In this document: in pieces, positions 46,721 to 57,335 of the stretch | How positions within the stretch are numbered: the stretch's first letter is position 1 | Layout: every line of letters starts with the position of its first letter | DNA from: Takakia lepidozioides | Taxonomy: Eukaryota > Streptophyta > Takakiopsida > Takakiales > Takakiaceae | Assembly (NCBI GenBank): GCA_030704615.1 | Contig: CM060732.1 | Location: 16,678,001 to 16,742,000 of the forward strand | Direction of reading: 5' to 3' | Length of the DNA stretch: 64,000 nucleotides | Made by a program: the position numbers and the translations under genes | Notes under the pieces: generated by a model | Told to the model about the DNA's origin: nothing | The model's input: only the letters and a program-made list of their open reading frames with translations | Databases searched by the model: none

Positions 46721-49048
46721 GTGTGGTCCTGAAAGGTCCTTGGAGCAGTTCTCAGAGCCATTTCATTCTATGTTTTTTTCATTCTGTGCTACTTGCATCT
46801 TACTCACTTCGCGCTTTGATGGGGTGGGATTTATCTCCTGTTTAACAGGTACACGAAATATGTGCTTATGGAAGGAAATCACCTGAGCGGTATTCCAGAC
46901 TATCTTGACATGTGGTCGGACCCTGCAAACGATCCAACCATATATATTGCAGGGATATTGAAGGACTGGAGTCCTTCTCACTTCAGAGACTGTGGCTGGT
47001 ACCTTGACTGCCCATCGGAGCACACGACCTTTCAAGAACAACATATGAAATATTTGAACAATAATGCTGAGATGGTGGCGCCTCTGACTGACGAAGAGTA
47101 GCAACATTGGCTGCCAAGGAGCCTGATGCTCAGGGAACGCCGCAGAAGGGAAAGAAGGCGGGCCACAAACCAAAAGACAAGGCTCTTGATGTCATAGCCA
47201 TCTCACCAGCAAAGCCAAAGGACAAAGACAAGTCCAAAGAGAAGGAAAAGGACAAGGGGAAGGAGAAAGAAAAGGAGATGGAGAGTGGGCAGGACTTCAC
47301 TGTTGGAAGATATACCCGCACAGTTCAGTGCGTGTTCGATGCCAAGCCACACCCTTCCCGTTCTGATTCGGCATGAGAGATTAAAATTGTCAATGAGGGT
47401 TGGCTGTCGATGATGCAGAGTCGAAAGAGAGGATACACTGGGGTGCCTTCGCCTACTTGGGACAACATAATCTCATTCCTCAATCTGGTGAGAATTCCAG
47501 TTTCTTTCCTTTTTCTCTGAAAGTTTCATTGGCAGTATTTCAGTCTAGTTCTTTGAAAACATTCTTGTCATTGTTCTTAAAAAAAACATGTCTATTGTAG
47601 GTGAGCACAGGTCCTACCTTCTTGTGCGGTGTACATAAAACATATGCGGCTGACATTGTCATTCTCGACATCCCGGATGGCCAGGCTGTGCCAGAAGTTC
47701 TTCCAAAGGGCAAGACGCCAGGCTGGAACAAATTCGAGGACAACTACTGGAGTTGGGTGTTCGGGTTCTGTAATAATTTCCTCTCTGATGCAGGGACACT
47801 TCTGCTTTTTCAGTCATGTGACAAAGATAGTCGTCGGGCATTGGCATCATACCTCAAGTCTTCAGGGTTTGAAGTTTTGCGCACATGGAATTGTGTGAAC
47901 AGCCTCTACCTTGTGAAAGGGGGTTTCCCTGGTCAGCTGGTATGCCGTCTCCCTTCTGCTTGTGCTTTCATGATGAGTTTCAATGTTCTCTGCAGCTCCA
48001 CTCTAGAAAAATCTGTCATGATCGACACCGATCATCACCGATTCGTGATAAAAATGATTGTTTTGTGCCTGAGTTCTGAATAGCCGATGTACACACTTCC
48101 ACTATAGATTGTGTTTACCACACTAACCTGCTATCTTTGGCAGACGAGGATGTTTGAGGCGATCTGCCTGCGGAGGATTCGCACCTCCAAGACACCATCC
48201 TCCATCCGCAACTTTGAGATTTCTGACCAGGGTTGTTTCGTCAACCCCCCCTATGAACCGCATGTCGATGACATTTTGTACAACTTCATGCAGTCCAGTC
48301 AGACTCTGAAGAGACCAGATGGCACTCCTTGGAGAGGTGCAAAGGAAAAATCCCCAGCGATCATGCAAATACTGTTGGAGTCATGCAGCCACCACTCTGC
48401 ACGGGTGGTCGATCTTTCTGTGTCCACAGGTTCGTTTTCTCCCTTCCGAATTGATTTTCTTTCACCAGTTCCATCTGCTTAAATCCCCCCCACCAAACTG
48501 TTCATGTCCTCCTGTCTGGTGCAGGAGCAACTTACCATGCATGCAAGGCAGGCGGAAGAAGCCTTTTTGGCATGGAGGGTGATTCTGACCTCTACAACAC
48601 AGTGCTCCTCCCCCTTTTGTCTAGCTCCACTTCAGGCACACAGACTGATCGGATTCAAATTCGAAATGATGACGATCCCGAAGATAAGCAGGTTGACAAC
48701 GACTTTTCATGTGAGTAAGTGCTAAACCCACTTTGGGAGTCATACTCAATTTCTCAATAACATCAAAGTTACAGTAATAACTTTTTCAGGCTGTCTTTCA
48801 GGAAAGGCAGCGGTGGATCTTCAGGAGATACAGTCATTTGTGGCGAGTCTGTTTTTGACAGCCCCCTTTCCAATTTTCTGCTTCCTGATTATGCCGAAGC
48901 AATGGCACTTCACGCGGCCGAATCCCTATCCCCTGAATTTTTACTGCCCGGCCGTAGGTGTAGCCAGCGTAGATCCGGAGTTCTTAAATACTTAGACTTA
49001 GATGCAAAGGAAGTGGGGATACATTGTACTGACTCTGAGTCAGACTGA

Positions 49049-49555
49049 ACTATGTTCTTTTACTATTCTATTTCATCCTCTTTGGAAAACGTTGAATCCC
49101 CTTCCTCCACCGTAGTTGTTCCTTTGGAAAGAAAAATAATCAAAGAATCAACTACCATTTAAATTGCAATATGTATGAATCCATCTCACAAACCTCCCTC
49201 AGTCTTGTCATATCCATTGTGCTTTCATCTACAGTGTATTCATGCGTGCTCCATTCATGAATGTTTTCCTTTGTTCAACATCCATTGTACATTCATCCTC
49301 TGTACTCTTTAATCCACCCCACAAACCTTCCACACTCATGTCATATACGTTGTGCATTCGTCTAAAGTTTTAGTCATGCATCTTCCTGTCATGAATGTTT
49401 GTCATTGCTCAATATCCATTATACATTCATCCATTTGACTCTTATCCATCCCTCATTCATCCATCTACATTCATTTTTCACACTCATCCATCTGTTTATC
49501 ATCCAACTGTACATTCATCCATCCTTTATTCAATGCCTTTTATTATGTCGTCCAG
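49049..49555. other. 3' flank of the element 2 methyltransferase gene
   Basis: T-rich and C-rich sequence with many ATTCATCCAT-like words; no gene. Confidence 0.5.
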
Positions 49556-49738
49556 CTTGTTTCCGCGGTAAAGGGTGCCAATCCGCGGGAATACACTCCA
49601 CTTCTTCCTGGGCGCGTGGTGACGCGGTCTTCAAGTGTGATGACGTGGAGTGAGCCCCGTGATGTGGCATTGGCGCAAGGTGACGTGGCGTGAGCGCAGT
49701 TGCGCTCACGTGACCAGGCTCACGCCGAGGCATCCCTG
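49556..49738 (+). repeat. Right terminus of element 2
   Basis: Begins with CCGCGGTAAAGG and CCGCGGGAATA, matching the GGAAATAGG iterons of elements 1 and 3. Several GACGTGG, GTGAGC and GCTCACG words then run to 49738. Confidence 0.7.
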
Positions 49739-49747
49739 AATTCCGTG
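49739..49747 (+). repeat. Target-site duplication of element 2, right copy
   Basis: AATTCCGTG, identical to 38018-38026. Confidence 0.9.
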
Positions 49748-50506
49748 GTGAAGCAAATCTTGCGAAATTACGTGGCGGCAGACCAATCGGACTGGGTGGA
49801 CCACTTGGACGCGACAGAGTTCTGTTATAATAACACAAAACACTCCGCAATGGGAGTTTCCCCTTTCATATTGGTCTATGGAAAAGCACCTCTGGTGCCG
49901 ACAAGTTGGGCCACCCAAGACGTTGAAAAACCGGCAGCAGCAGCGGTGCTAGAAGAACACGAGCGCTTGTTGAAGCTCGCAAAGTACAACATTGCCAAAG
50001 CTAGGAAACGGTATGAACGGCAGACAAATCGAAAGCGGAGGGAAGCTAAGTTTGAGGCAGGCACGGAGGTCTGGTTGAACATCAAGAATTTATGACTACC
50101 TCCGGAAGTGAGTCTGAAGTTTGTACCTCCGTATGCGGGACCCTTTCGCATCCGGAAGGTTATGAATGAGGATGTGTATGAATTGGAGCTGCCGGCAAAT
50201 AGCAAGGTGCATCCGGTATTCCACGTCTCCCTTTTGAAGCCTTCCTTCAAAGATGAAGTGCGTCCGAATCGACATCAAGTGTTGCGTCCGTCACCTGTGC
50301 TGTTGGATCATGAAAATGAACCTGAGTACGAGGTGGAGGCAGTGCTTAAGTCGAGGAGGTTTAAGAATCAAGAAACGGAGTATCTCGTGAAATGGAAGGG
50401 CTATCATCATGTGGAGGCATCTTGGGTGCGTGCCTCAGAAATGGGAAACGCATCCGAGGCGGTTGCAGCTTTCAAAGGGCGACCTCAAAAGCGGAAGAAG
50501 CGTTGA
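49748..50506 (+). pseudogene. Gypsy chromovirus pol, integrase C-terminal part and chromodomain
   Basis: Continues the integrase interrupted at 38026: LRNYVAADQSDWVDHLDATE, FCYNNTKHSAMGVSPF, then the C-terminal GPFRI..V....Y.LELP...KVHPVFHVSLLKP block. A chromodomain (EYEVEAVLKSRRF, then YLVKWKGYHHVEASWV) ends at the stop near 50506. A chromodomain places the element among plant chromoviruses, which use it to steer integration to marked chromatin. One in-frame TGA lies at about 50095, where Arg is usual. Confidence 0.92.
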
Positions 50507-51800
50507 TAGGGACATCAACCTTGGATCATAAGGGAGGAAATGCATGCTTAGCCCGGCTTGGCTAGCTCAGGAATCCGATTGCAAAAACTTGTATTGTACA
50601 AATTTTGTTATAAATGAAATGGTTTCCAAATGTTGTGCGTCTTATTTTCTTTGGAATTGTGATGCATGGTATGGTTGGCTAGTGTGTAGAATGCATGCTA
50701 GCTTACAAAAGTGGGAGAGGTAAATTGGATTAATCGTGTGTTTGCGTAGTGCCAAAATCGGATTACTCCCATCTAAGGGGCGGAAACTTGCGCCTTCTTT
50801 GGGAGTTCACATGCTAGTGCGCACCTGGCGCGTGCGCGTACTATAACTGCGCTACCGAGGGGGTTGCCTTGTAGTGCGGGCTAACGCGGAAGCTACGTGC
50901 TTCCGTTCACGTACTATAATCGTGTAGCCTCGGGACAAAGTCGTAGTGCGGCTTCGGTGTTCCCGTACCTCAGGCCAGCATTCCAAGGTGGTCCCAATTG
51001 TAGTGATTGGGGCGCACGGTTGGTTCAAGGTTATCTTCCTAGTCAAAAATAAAATAAAATCAAGGTGAACCCTTGCTCAAGGTGATGCCAAAAGCGGCAT
51101 CATGAGCGGTCGCAAGCAATGTTGTTGCAATAAGGCGATTCGATCCTCGGGGAGGATCGTTCCTTGGCCTTGAAGTAGGCCAAGAAGAGTGCACTGGGTG
51201 GAGCTTGAGAGGCTCCACCCTTGGCCGAGATTTGGAGGAAGTCGGCCGAACTAGCTAGTGGAGAGTAGAGTCAAGTGGGGGTTTGGTTATCTGCCATGGG
51301 ATGCCATGGTACGGAAACAAACTCCTTGATGTGGGATGCCACAACTTGGATGTTCGTTTATACAAAATGGACAAGTCGATGAGGACATCGACTCCCTGTT
51401 GGTAGTGGTGTGTGTCGCGGCCCTTTGCCTTGAGGGCAGGGGGTCGGGACACAGAGGGGCTGCCCCTGTGGAGTGAGTCAGCGGGCGAGCCAGAAAACGA
51501 TCAAGGAGTGGGGAGCTATTCCGGACTGCCATCTACCAAACGGAATTTTACTAGGCCCAAATTGGTGGAGGGTCTTTTGGAAGAGTAAAGGGGGGACCGT
51601 TATGTCCCGGTGAGCAGCCGAAGCTCCAAGTTGGCCCGGCGGCCAGTTTGGGAGTTAGGCGCGGGCATCAATGAGTAACTATGACTTGAAGGGGAGCTTA
51701 CCGAAGTGAGGTGCGCGACACGCATGATCCTATTTAGCGCACGGTGACACGCACTGGGCAGGGTCACGTACATGTTGCACAAGACCCTACCCTTGATGAA
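50507..51800 (+). repeat. Gypsy 3' untranslated region and probable 3' LTR
   Basis: Two polypurine tracts could prime plus-strand synthesis: AAGGGAGGAAA at 50530-50540, followed by TGCATGC, and AAAGGGGGGACC at about 51588, followed by GTTATGTCCC. Without a 5' LTR in the window neither can be confirmed. Confidence 0.45.
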
Positions 51801-52009
51801 GCTCTAGTCCCACTTCGGGCTGAAGGCATGCAAGTCAACATTGACAATTCGAACCCCAGGCCATTGACTGCGGTTGAAGAAACTGAAGAAGTTGAATGAA
51901 TTGCAGAAATACATGAGGTTCACCTACTTGGAAAAGAGGAACGTGCCCTTGCCGATGCAGAAATGTCAGGAGTTCAGGAAGTGCACACCACAACAATCGT
52001 CGACACGAA

Positions 52010-52960
52010 GGCTGTCATTGTCAGCTGCTAGCAGCAAGGCAATGATGTATGCATGATTTGTGCAGAGGCGTAGATAGCTGAAGGAGCAGGGATAGAGTGT
52101 GGGTGCAGATTCAACCAAGAGGGCTGGACTTCAAGCTCTAGGTTAAACTGTGGATCAATAGGTACAAGAAACTTGCATGGGTAGATGGTTAACTGGTAGC
52201 AGTGGCACAATTGATAAAATCAGACACTGCTAATGAAGGCATCTTCTCCAGCACATTTCACCATGTTTTTCCCTCTTGTCAGAATCGGCCCTAAATTTCC
52301 ATATTGAATTCTGCAAGTTAGCTGGTTGAGTGAATCTAGTTTGGAATGACTTTGACATGATACTGCCAATGTGACAACAGGAAAGTATCAAAAAACAAGT
52401 AACAGAGATGAGAAGAAGACAACCAAGTTGTAGCCCAGTGGTAATGGGCACATATCACCTCGGAAGTGGTTGTGGGTTCAATCCACCCTTGGTGTCACAA
52501 AGGTGTCCACCTTCCTAACGGAAGGCAGTAGCCCTTCGGGGTGAAGTGACTCCATAAGTTACGCTTGCTTCGGGAAGCGTCATACATACATTTGAGGAGA
52601 AGCTGTGGAATGAATACTTTTCTGACCCCACTCAAGGATGGGACAACCAAGGCAAAAACGTGAATGCATGTTACATTTCAGAGAGTAGCAAATGCAATTC
52701 AGCATAGGAACTAGTGTGATAAGTTGAGTTGGAGGTTTCCTAGAACAAATCTAGGCTGTCATTGTCAGCTACTAGCATCAAGACAAAGATGATGCATGAT
52801 TTGTGCAGAGGCATGGATAGCTGAAGGAGCAGCGATAGAGTATGGGTCCAGATTCATCCAAGAGGGCCAGATTTCAAGCACGAGATTACCTATGATTCCC
52901 TGTGGATCAATGACTACAAGAAACCTGCATGGGGAGAAGGTCTATTCCGTGGGACTCAAT
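52010..52960 (+). pseudogene. OSB-like gene fragment interrupted by a SINE
   Basis: A first PDF second-half with stops (about 52080-52210) is followed by a linker (FSSTFHHVFPSCQNRP). After the SINE comes EKLWNEYFSDPTQGWDNQGK (about 52600), an intron-like gap, then IHPRGPDFKHEITYDSLW and INDYKKPAW (about 52850-52925). W..YF.DP..WWDN..K plus PDFKH..T...LW is the OSB PDF motif, a single-stranded-DNA-binding module of plant organelles. The spacing suggests two tandem motifs. Related inverted copies lie at 55130-55905. Confidence 0.65.
52418..52592 (+). mobile_element. tRNA-derived SINE
   Basis: Box A-like TAGCCCAGTGGTAATGGGC (52431-52449) and box B GGTTCAATCC (52475-52484) are spaced as in a tRNA gene. 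A tRNA-unrelated body and a CATACATACATTT end follow. The sequence interrupts an OSB copy: the inverted copy at about 55640 runs straight through this point. Similar GAGAAG-containing words flank both sides, consistent with a short target duplication. Confidence 0.72.
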
Positions 52961-53215
52961 CTGTCACTGAAGTCTTGCATTATGAAGATCAGAAACGCTT
53001 GGCAGCTTATCTGCACGAGGCCTTGACCCTTAGGCAATCCCCAGGGGAAGGGGAAGGGGAAGGTTTTGGGTTGTTTTTGTACTTTGGTCTTGTCTCATCT
53101 CTCTTGTTTTTTGCATTTTGTCCCATAAGCTCTTTGAGCTTTCTGCAGACGTAATAAAGTACCATTTTGTTTCATTTCATTTCATTTTGTTTCATTTTGT
53201 TTCATGGCATGTCTT
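52961..53215 (+). mobile_element. Possible LINE 3' end with TTTCA-repeat tail
   Basis: A short frame (DQKRLAAYLHEALTLRQS) is followed by (GGGGAA)n, AATAAAGTACC, and a tail of TTTCATTTCATT repeats at about 53166-53205, as at plant LINE 3' ends. Confidence 0.4.
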
Positions 53216-53375
53216 TCATCGTGTTCGCATTTCTAATGACATGATTAGTTCTCTTGTATGGCATTACATGCGTATGTACTAGTCGGCTCACTACAAACAC
53301 CGAAACTTCAAAGCATGAACCACTATGAATGATTGTTCAAGTAATTTCGAGCACTTCATTTAAAGTAGTAAACCA

Positions 53376-53847
53376 GTGGTTGCGCCGACTTCTGCAGTCG
53401 TAGTTGTCACTAGGCATGTAGCATTGCAAGTTATGTGGTTGATTACCACGTGGCGCCCCGGGCCCGTGGCCACGTGGCAGCAGTGCTGCTCGTCGCGACG
53501 TTGCCACGTCGGCATCCACGTCCGCGTCCATGTGTCACCGCAGTCCGGTGAGTCAGTCCACTCACCCGGAGGAAAAAGTCAAAGTCAGCCCAAAAGGTCA
53601 GACACACGGACGGCCGGCCGGCCTAGTTACGCCACGTGGTGCTTAAGCAATAATCGCAATAATCGTTGAGCAGTGGTTCATGCGTTTGCGTCCTTTACCA
53701 CTCCAATCATTGGATGTCCGATCCAACTGCCATGTCTGTTGTAACTAGGACTTCGTCTGTAACTTCCAGTCGATCCCGGTTTTTTGACTTTTACGACTGA
53801 AAATGAGTCGTTTTCCCAGTGATAAATGACACGAATGCTTCTAGTGA
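53376..53847 (-). repeat. LTR-like repeat A, copy 2
   Basis: Matches 27094-27573. Downstream on the plus strand (upstream on the minus strand) is a (GA)-rich tract at 53922-53975 and CTATAAAT on the minus strand near 54016. Confidence 0.6.
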
Positions 53848-55129
53848 AAGGCTAGACACAGAGATCATTCTCTGATTTTATCTCCACTACACTACCTAGT
53901 ATGAGCAAATAAAGAATAGGAAACTAGAGAGAGAGAGCGCGCCTGAGAGAGCGAGGAAGAGAGAGCGAGGAAGAAAACTAGATTATGCTCTTTCTGGTCC
54001 TCAACAGGGCTGATTTATAGCAGCCCCTCAGCACATTTCCCTCGCCACCATCCGGTCGACTTGACTTGATGGATGTCATCCATCCTGTTAGCATCTTTTA
54101 GAAATAGTAAGCCACCAATAATTTAGCTCAGATGCACGTCAGCACCACCGATACCCAAGAGATTATTTAATTAATTTCTCTAAGGTGTTCATTATATAAT
54201 ATAAAAGATACATTATTTTTCTCCTTCAAATCTGCCCCCTTCATCTGGACGGACCAGATCGAGCCACTTATGTTCTTCATCCATCCACTGACCTGATCAT
54301 TCTTCAGCTATCTTATAATTTCATCCATATGCTGATTCTTTGTCCAAGGAATACATGACCAACTTAAGTTGATACATGATTCGTTTGAAATTCAATTCAA
54401 ATGGATGATGCTCCATCCATGGACATTCATCCGGTGGGATCGCCACCTCGATTGATTAGCATCCAACGGTCCATATTAACCCTTGCGCTCCAATTAAATT
54501 CCACCTTCGTGCTATGTTGAGGACGGGGAGAGGCTCCCATGCTTGAAGCAGCGAGTTGGTTGTCTTGAGAATCGTTTGTTGGTGAGACCCCCTAATAAAA
54601 TAGGCATATTTGCCTGCATTTGCTGACTCAAAAAGACATCGATCTTGAATCATTTTTGGCGTTGAAGACCACTTGTTGGTTTCTAGATCATACCTTCATA
54701 CCATGTAGCATCTAGAGCACTGTCCACGAACCAAAAGTTGCGTTCCTGTAACTCCTAGAACATGTCGTTGTAGCGACTCCATCCCATCTAGCTTGCTCGA
54801 TAGCTACTCCGGCTCCGCCATTGCTAGAATTCCATTTTCTTTATGATTTTCTACTATAATTTTGTATTGAACCCAGTAAAATATATACTGATGTACAGAA
54901 AATATGCTATCCTAGCTTATGATCCGAAACATTGATCGACAATGGTCCACGAGGGGCGGGTGCCATGACCTTCTGATCCCTCACATGGACTTCCCGGGGC
55001 ATTAACGCAAATAGAGATGCAATTGCAGGAATCACAGGTTCATATTCATGATCCTCCAATCCACGTGGCCCACAATCCTCCGCCACATGTATCTTCCCCC
55101 GCGCATGACTCCGGCCCCTGTCCGCCCGA
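53848..55129. other. No recognisable gene
   Basis: AT-rich with no domain. The left part probably belongs with repeat A as a promoter-proximal or LTR region. Confidence 0.4.
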
Positions 55130-55905
55130 AATTTCGCACAGGTTCACTCAACCAGCTAACTTGCAGAATTCAGACATGAATAATTAGGGCCGATTCTGAT
55201 AAGAGGGAAAAATAGGGAGAAATGTGTTGAAGAAGGTGCCTTCATTAGCAATGCCTGATTTTATCAATTGTGCCGCTGCTGATGCGGATTCCTATTGACC
55301 ATCTGTTTCTTGTACATGTCCTTCCACAGGGAATGATAGGTAATCTGGAGCTTCAAACCCGGCCCTCTTAGATGAATCTGGACCCACACTCTATCCCTGC
55401 TCCTTCAGCTATCCATGCCTATGCACAAATCATGCAAACATCTTTGCCTTGCTGCTAGCAGCTGACAATGACAGCCTAGATTTGTTCTAGGAAACACCCA
55501 ACTCAACTTATCACACTAGTTCCTATGCTCAATTGCATCTGCTACTCTCTATAATCCACAGGCATTCACCTTCTTGCCTCGATTGTCCCACCATTGACTG
55601 GGGTCAGAAAAGTATTCATTCCATAGCTTCTCCTCGTCTCTGTTACCTGTTTCTGGATACTTTCCTGTTGTCACATTGACAGTGTCATGTCAGTCACTCC
55701 AAACTATCAAAGGTTCACTCAACCAGCTAACTTGCAGAATTCAACATGAAAATTTAGGGCCGATTCTGATAAGAGGGAAAAACAGGGTGAAATGTGTTGA
55801 GAAGGTGCAATTATGCCGCTGCTCCTTCAGCTTCCAGTTGACCATCTGTTTCTTGTACCTGTCCTTCCACGGGGAATCATAGGTAATCTGGATCAACTCT
55901 GAAGT
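55130..55905 (-). pseudogene. Two OSB-like fragments, inverted relative to 52010-52960
   Basis: Minus strand of 55690-55330: EKLWNEYFSDPSQW then WDNRGKKVNA, followed by an intron-like gap and a decayed PDF second half. 55905-55740 is another second half (TYDSPWKDRYKKQMVNWKLK) and linker. The GGGCCGATTCTGATAAGAGG word marks the linker in both. Neither is intact. Confidence 0.65.
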
Positions 55906-56500
55906 AAAAAAAACCATGCTTTGCCACGTTATTAGGCCTGCCTTGGAGTACACTTCTGCAGTGCGGGTTGATAACTCCAACCAGGCTAAGTCTTGGGTGC
56001 TTAAGGAATGCATGTCCGCAGGCTCCAAAACGGCTAATGTGGCTATTTGGGGTGAGTTTGGCATCCCTCCCTTAAGCTCCCAACGAGATTAAGTCAAGGT
56101 CAGATGGTGGGGTCAGCTCCAATGTATGACTAATATCAGATACCCTAAGTTAATCGACTCTATATCTTGGAAGCAGGATCACCCTGTCAAACAAGCCAAG
56201 TCCTGGCGGAAGAGGGTACAAGAGATTTTGAAGGATCTGAATCTAAGTCCGCAAGTCTTGACCCTGCTGGATAACTTTGACTTACAAGCTGTAGTGTCCA
56301 AAGCCATGTCTGTTGCCAATAATTTTTTTGATGAAAATGGCAGAAAACTTCCATGAACTTCTTTTCAGTCTGTGACATGGGGGAGGACATCATGGATGAC
56401 ATCAAGGGTTTACCCACTCTCGGCACTACACTGCAATTCAAACTCAGGTCAGGAAGCCTACCTTTGAAGAGCAAACAGATGCAGAGAGAAAAGGGGGATT
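55906..56500 (+). mobile_element. LINE fragment, uninterrupted copy of the element 1 target
   Basis: Runs through the position where element 1 sits in the other copy (about 56010-56020), then RYPKLIDSISWKQDHPVKQA and QVLTLLDNFDLQAVVSKAMS. It ends abruptly at about 56500 against PPR sequence. It serves as the empty-site reference for element 1. Confidence 0.85.
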
Positions 56501-56502
56501 GC

Positions 56503-57228
56503 AAATGACAATGTCACCATGGACCTCTTTGCCCTTTTCCAGAGCTGCCAGGCTTGCACATGCACACAAACGTTATGTGGTTGGGCTTCACCCCTTCCCC
56601 CATTATTTGATCATAGAACACCAAAGCCTTCATCCCACGTCCTTGCTGTGCATACCCTGCAAGCATCGTGTTCCACGACACCACATCTTGTTCAGCCATA
56701 GTGTTGAAGACTCCCTTCGCATCCTTGATGCACCCACATTTTGCATACATGTCCACCAGGGTATTGTTCAGAATGACATTTGGTACAATTCCAGCTCTGA
56801 AGATGTCGCCATGGACCTCTTTCCCCTTTTCCAGAGCTGCCAGGGCAGTGTTCATAATGACATTTGGTACAATTCCAGCTTTGATGATATCCCCATGCAC
56901 CTCTTTGCCCTTGTCCAGGGCTCGATGCACCCACATTTTGCATACATGTCCACCAGGGTATGGTGAGGGTATGGTTTAGAATGACATTTGGTACAATTCC
57001 AGCTTTGATGATATCCCCATGCACCTCTTTGCCCTTGTCCAGGGCTGCCAAGCTTGCACAAGCATTGCAAATGCACACAAACATGATGTGGCCGGGCTTC
57101 ACCCCTTCCCCCATCATTTGATCATAGGTCTCCAAAGCCTCCATCCCACGTCCCTGTTGTGCAGCATACCCTGCAAGCATCGCACTCCACGACACCACAT
57201 CTCGTTCAACCATAGTGTCGAAAACTCC
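56503..57228 (-). pseudogene. PPR protein fragment with internal duplication
   Basis: Right to left: FDTMVERDVVSWSAMLAGYA, GRGMEALETYDQMMGEGVKP, FVCICNACASLAALDKGKEV, HGDIIKAGIVPNVIL, then a repeated DKGKEVHGDIIKAGIVPNVI block, AALEKGKEVHGDIFRAGIVP, NNTLVDMYAKCGCIKDAKGV, FNTMAEQDVVSWNTMLAGYA. The repeated blocks at about 57030, 56900 and 56830 share long identical stretches (GGTACAATTCCAGCT on the plus strand), so copies arose by recent tandem duplication. It ends at 57228 exactly where an element-family terminus begins. Confidence 0.8.
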
Positions 57229-57335
57229 CTGCCTTTCCGTGCCTCCTAACCCTATTTCCTTGGACACACAATGGCCCGCTCATGTTTTTTTTTTTTTCCG
57301 CTCATGCTCATGCCGCTCATGAAATAGCAGCCCCC
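57229..57335 (+). repeat. Element-family right terminus joined to a PPR fragment
   Basis: This 107-bp stretch is nearly identical, in inverted orientation, to 60771-60880. It has GGAGGCACGG and GGGTTAGGAGG words, a run of about 15 A/T, ATGAGCGG repeats and the terminal GGGGGCTGCTATTTC (on the minus strand). The adjoining 9 bases GTCCACCAT would be the target duplication, but no partner was found. Its body side runs directly into PPR sequence. Confidence 0.8.

Larger units (their letters stand above)
42883..49048 (+). pseudogene. Element 2 ParB-fold/DNA methyltransferase fusion gene
   Basis: Exon 1 has ATG at 42983 and donor at 43289; its leader (RKSLYF) is shared with element 1. Exon 2 (about 44130-44765) carries the ParB-like domain: VVRPPLSHDI, FVHGYRLGAQVFYVSL and FYVWDGNHRLLAWIGYI. 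Later exons: about 44860-45051, 45136-45572, 45658-45884, 46850-47490, 47604-47939, 48145-48429, 48525-48710 and 48790-49048. Methyltransferase motifs: IVILDIPDGQAVP (47660), W.WVFGFCNNFLSDAGTLLL, KSPAIMQ, then VVDLSVSTG joined to GATYHACKAGGRSLFGMEGD. The glycine loop reads STG where element 1 has GTG. A Lys/Glu-rich tract lies at 47200-47280. One-base deletions break the frame near 44745, 44960 and 45205, and another frame change lies near 47100. Exon positions and intron phases match element 1 throughout. Confidence 0.8.
38027..49738 (+). mobile_element. Element 2: same transposon family as element 1
   Basis: An 11,712-bp element inserted in the gypsy integrase, with 9-bp duplications. The left end has 13 bases then GCGTGAGCG; the right end, read inwards on the minus strand, has 13 bases then GCGTGAGCC. 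Both ends carry repeated GACGTGGCGTGAGC words. The gene order and orientation are as in element 1: transposase minus (38692-42129), gap, ParB-methyltransferase plus (42983-49048). The two elements have clearly diverged in protein and almost entirely in intron and flank sequence, so they are separate lineages rather than a recent duplication. Confidence 0.9.
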
